A DNA stretch of 7,631 nucleotides from Candidatus Aenigmatarchaeota archaeon (GTDB lineage Archaea; Aenigmatarchaeota; Aenigmatarchaeia; QMZP01), in contig JACQOB010000023.1 in assembly GCA_016202745.1 (NCBI GenBank), positions 1 through 7,631 on the forward strand, read 5' to 3'. The position numbers and the translations under genes were made by a program. Positions 5,975 to 7,631 of this stretch are shown here, piece after piece. Below the pieces are notes generated by a model. That model was not told where the DNA came from and did no database searches. It saw only the letters and a list, made by a program, of their open reading frames with translations. Position 1 is the first letter of the stretch, and the number at the start of each line of letters is the position of its first letter.

Positions 5975-6832
5975 ATGAAAATCCTGGTCACTGGGGCCAA
6001 CGGCCTTCTGGGGAGCCACATAATAAATCAGGCCGCGCAGGACAGGAAAGCGGAGGCTGTTGGCACAACACGAACCGGCGCAGGAGGGTTTGCAAAAATG
6101 GACCTGGGCAGCGCGAAAGAAATCAGGCATGCTGTATCATCCTTCTCCCCCGATGTCGTTATCAACACCGCAGCGCTCACCAATGTCGACTACTGCGAGG
6201 ACCACCGGGAGGAGGCATGGAGCATTAATGTGGAAGGCACAAGGGCCCTTGCCAGCGAGTGCAGGGAAATTGGAGCGAAGCTTGTCCATGTCTCCACTGA
6301 CTACGTCTTTGACGGCAATGGAGGCATGTACAAGGAAACTGACGAAACCAGCCCTGTGCAATATTACGGGAAGACGAAACTGGAAGCTGAAAAGGCAATA
6401 GTGGGTTCTGGCATTGAATACCTTATTGTAAGGCCGGCGATAATTTACGGCTGGGGAAATGGTAAATTGAATTATGTTACATGGGTTATAGATTCCCTCT
6501 TGAAAGGCCAGAAGATACAGATATTCGACCAGTACAACTCGCCCACATACGCGGGCAGCCTCGCGGAAGCCCTTTTAAAGATAACAGACAAGACAGGGCT
6601 GTACCACCTTGCCGGGCCGCAAAGGATCAGCAGGCATGAGTTTGCCATGAAGGTGGCTGAAGCCTTCGGCCTTGACAGTAGCCTCATCGTGCAGGCAAGG
6701 GACAATTCATTTGCAAAGGCTGCAAGGCCGCATGACTCCTCACTGGACGTGTCAAAGGCTGCGGAAGAACTTGGAATGAGGCTGCATGATATTGGCCAGG
6801 GATTGATGGCAATGCAGAAAGGGCGACTATGA
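5975..6832 (+). CDS. rmlD: dTDP-4-dehydrorhamnose reductase
   Basis: Short-chain dehydrogenase family protein of 285 residues, the normal RmlD length. It catalyses the NAD(P)H-dependent reduction of dTDP-4-keto-L-rhamnose to dTDP-L-rhamnose, the last step of the pathway. Seen in order are the cofactor-binding TGANGLLG (6-13), NTAALTNVDYCE (64-75), the catalytic STDYVFDG (107-114), YGKTK (131-135, Tyr/Lys pair), VRPAIIYG (152-159) and the late RPHDSSLD (251-258), typical of RmlD. An in-frame reading extends upstream to 5711, but it crosses the rmlC gene and the promoter. The ATG at 5975 begins exactly with the Rossmann strand MKILVTG and sits 26 nt from a strong TATA box. The stop overlaps the rmlA start by 4 nt (ATGA), which implies coupled translation. 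Confidence 0.94.
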   Translation: MKILVTGANGLLGSHIINQAAQDRKAEAVGTTRTGAGGFAKMDLGSAKEIRHAVSSFSPDVVINTAALTNVDYCEDHREEAWSINVEGTRALASECREIGAKLVHVSTDYVFDGNGGMYKETDETSPVQYYGKTKLEAEKAIVGSGIEYLIVRPAIIYGWGNGKLNYVTWVIDSLLKGQKIQIFDQYNSPTYAGSLAEALLKITDKTGLYHLAGPQRISRHEFAMKVAEAFGLDSSLIVQARDNSFAKAARPHDSSLDVSKAAEELGMRLHDIGQGLMAMQKGRL

Positions 6833-7631
6833 AAGGTCTTATACTTGCGGGCGGGACTGGCAGCAGGCTCAGGCCATTAACATACACGGAGAACAAGCAC
6901 CTCATCCCGATAGCCAACAAGCCCATCCTGTTCTACGTGGTGGAGGAGCTCAGGAAGGCCGGGATAGCTGACATAGGCATAATCCTTGGTAACAACGCGC
7001 CGGAGGACGTGAAGGCGGCAATGGGTGACGGCAGCGCCCTAGGCGTAAGGATCACCTACATCTTCCAGGGCGAGCCGAAGGGCATAGCCCATGCTGTATA
7101 TTGCGCGAGGGATTTCGTGGATAATGACAATTTTGTTGTGTACCTAGGGGACAACCTGCTCAAGAACGGCATCATAGAGATAGTCAATAACTTTGCCCGC
7201 GGGGGTGCGGATGCAAGCATATCGCTGTGCGCTGTCCAAAACCCCCAGATGTTTGGAATAGCTGAAATGGATGAGGAGGGCAATGTTTCACGCCTTGTAG
7301 AGAAGCCCAAGAACCCGAAATCAAACCTTGCGCTGATAGGGGTCTATCTCCTGAAGCCTTCCATATTCCCCATAATAGAGCAACTGAAGCCCTCCTGGAG
7401 GAATGAGCTGGAGATAACCGACGCGCTCCAGATGCTCCTTGAGAAAGGCTACATGGTTGACACCCACATAGTGAAAGGGTGGTGGAAGGACACCGGAAAG
7501 CCGGATGACATCATTGAAGCCAACAGGCTTGTCCTTGATGATCTGAAGCCGTTCAACCACGGGACAGTGGAGGATGGCTCCATGATAAGGTGCAGGGTTG
7601 GAATAGACAGCGGGACAAAGATAGGCCCTGG
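6829..7631 (+). CDS. rmlA: Glucose-1-phosphate thymidylyltransferase, long form (3' end outside window)
   Basis: Nucleotidyltransferase that makes dTDP-glucose from dTTP and glucose 1-phosphate, the first step to dTDP-rhamnose. Only the first 267 residues are in the window; the reading frame is open to the edge. Motifs are LAGGTGSRLRPLT (6-18), NKHLIPIANKPI (22-33, with Lys23), QGEPKGIAHAV (80-90), YLGDN (105-109), EKPKNPKS (158-165) and GWWKDTGKP (217-225). After about residue 245 repeats begin (GTVEDGSMIRCRVGIDSGTK) that look like a left-handed beta-helix. This is typical of the long StrD/archaeal type of about 350 residues and not of short RmlA. Some archaeal long forms also act on UTP or amino-sugar phosphates, so specificity is inferred from the adjacent rmlD, rmlC and rmlB. 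The ATG overlaps the rmlD stop. Confidence 0.92.
   Translation, partial: MKGLILAGGTGSRLRPLTYTENKHLIPIANKPILFYVVEELRKAGIADIGIILGNNAPEDVKAAMGDGSALGVRITYIFQGEPKGIAHAVYCARDFVDNDNFVVYLGDNLLKNGIIEIVNNFARGGADASISLCAVQNPQMFGIAEMDEEGNVSRLVEKPKNPKSNLALIGVYLLKPSIFPIIEQLKPSWRNELEITDALQMLLEKGYMVDTHIVKGWWKDTGKPDDIIEANRLVLDDLKPFNHGTVEDGSMIRCRVGIDSGTKIGP

Noticed and set aside
5885..6130. 82-residue N-terminal extension of the RmlC-like protein
   Set aside because: It runs through the divergent promoter and the start of rmlD, and the added residues match nothing in the cupin family.

Overview
The window is a sugar-nucleotide and protein N-glycosylation locus that looks archaeal. The signs are a single-subunit STT3/AglB oligosaccharyltransferase, a GlcNAc-1-phosphate transferase with the Alg7-type NGLEAG loop, TATA-box promoters placed so that transcripts would begin at or near the start codon, and heavy use of AGG (Arg) and ATA (Ile) codons. 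I cannot fix the lineage from the sequence alone. DPANN or another uncultivated group is possible, but this is only an impression.

There are eight protein genes and almost no spare DNA, in four two-gene units. (1) On +, an Alg7/AglH-like lipid-linked GlcNAc-1-phosphate transferase (99-1118) is followed after 3 nt by aglB/STT3 (1122-3428). (2) On +, an Alg14-like gene (3509-3964) overlaps an Alg13-like gene (3961-4488) by 4 nt. (3) On -, an RmlC-like cupin (5884-5411) is followed after 3 nt by rmlB (5407-4415). (4) On +, rmlD (5975-6832) overlaps rmlA by 4 nt; rmlA (6829 to the end) is cut by the window edge. Units 2 and 3 converge, and their last genes overlap by 74 nt. Units 3 and 4 diverge from a 90-nt promoter region.

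The genes make a coherent pathway. The Alg7-like enzyme would charge the membrane polyprenol (probably dolichyl phosphate) with the first sugar phosphate. The Alg13/Alg14 pair would add the second sugar. RmlA, B, C and D would make dTDP-L-rhamnose or a close 6-deoxy sugar for later residues. AglB would move the finished glycan to Asn-X-Ser/Thr on exported proteins. No flippase and no rhamnosyltransferase is visible here.

The most notable non-coding signal is a shared GGGCA(A/T) element directly upstream of the TATA-like box at all four predicted promoters, 37-42 nt before each start codon. No RNA genes, insertion sequences, CRISPR arrays or long repeats were seen.
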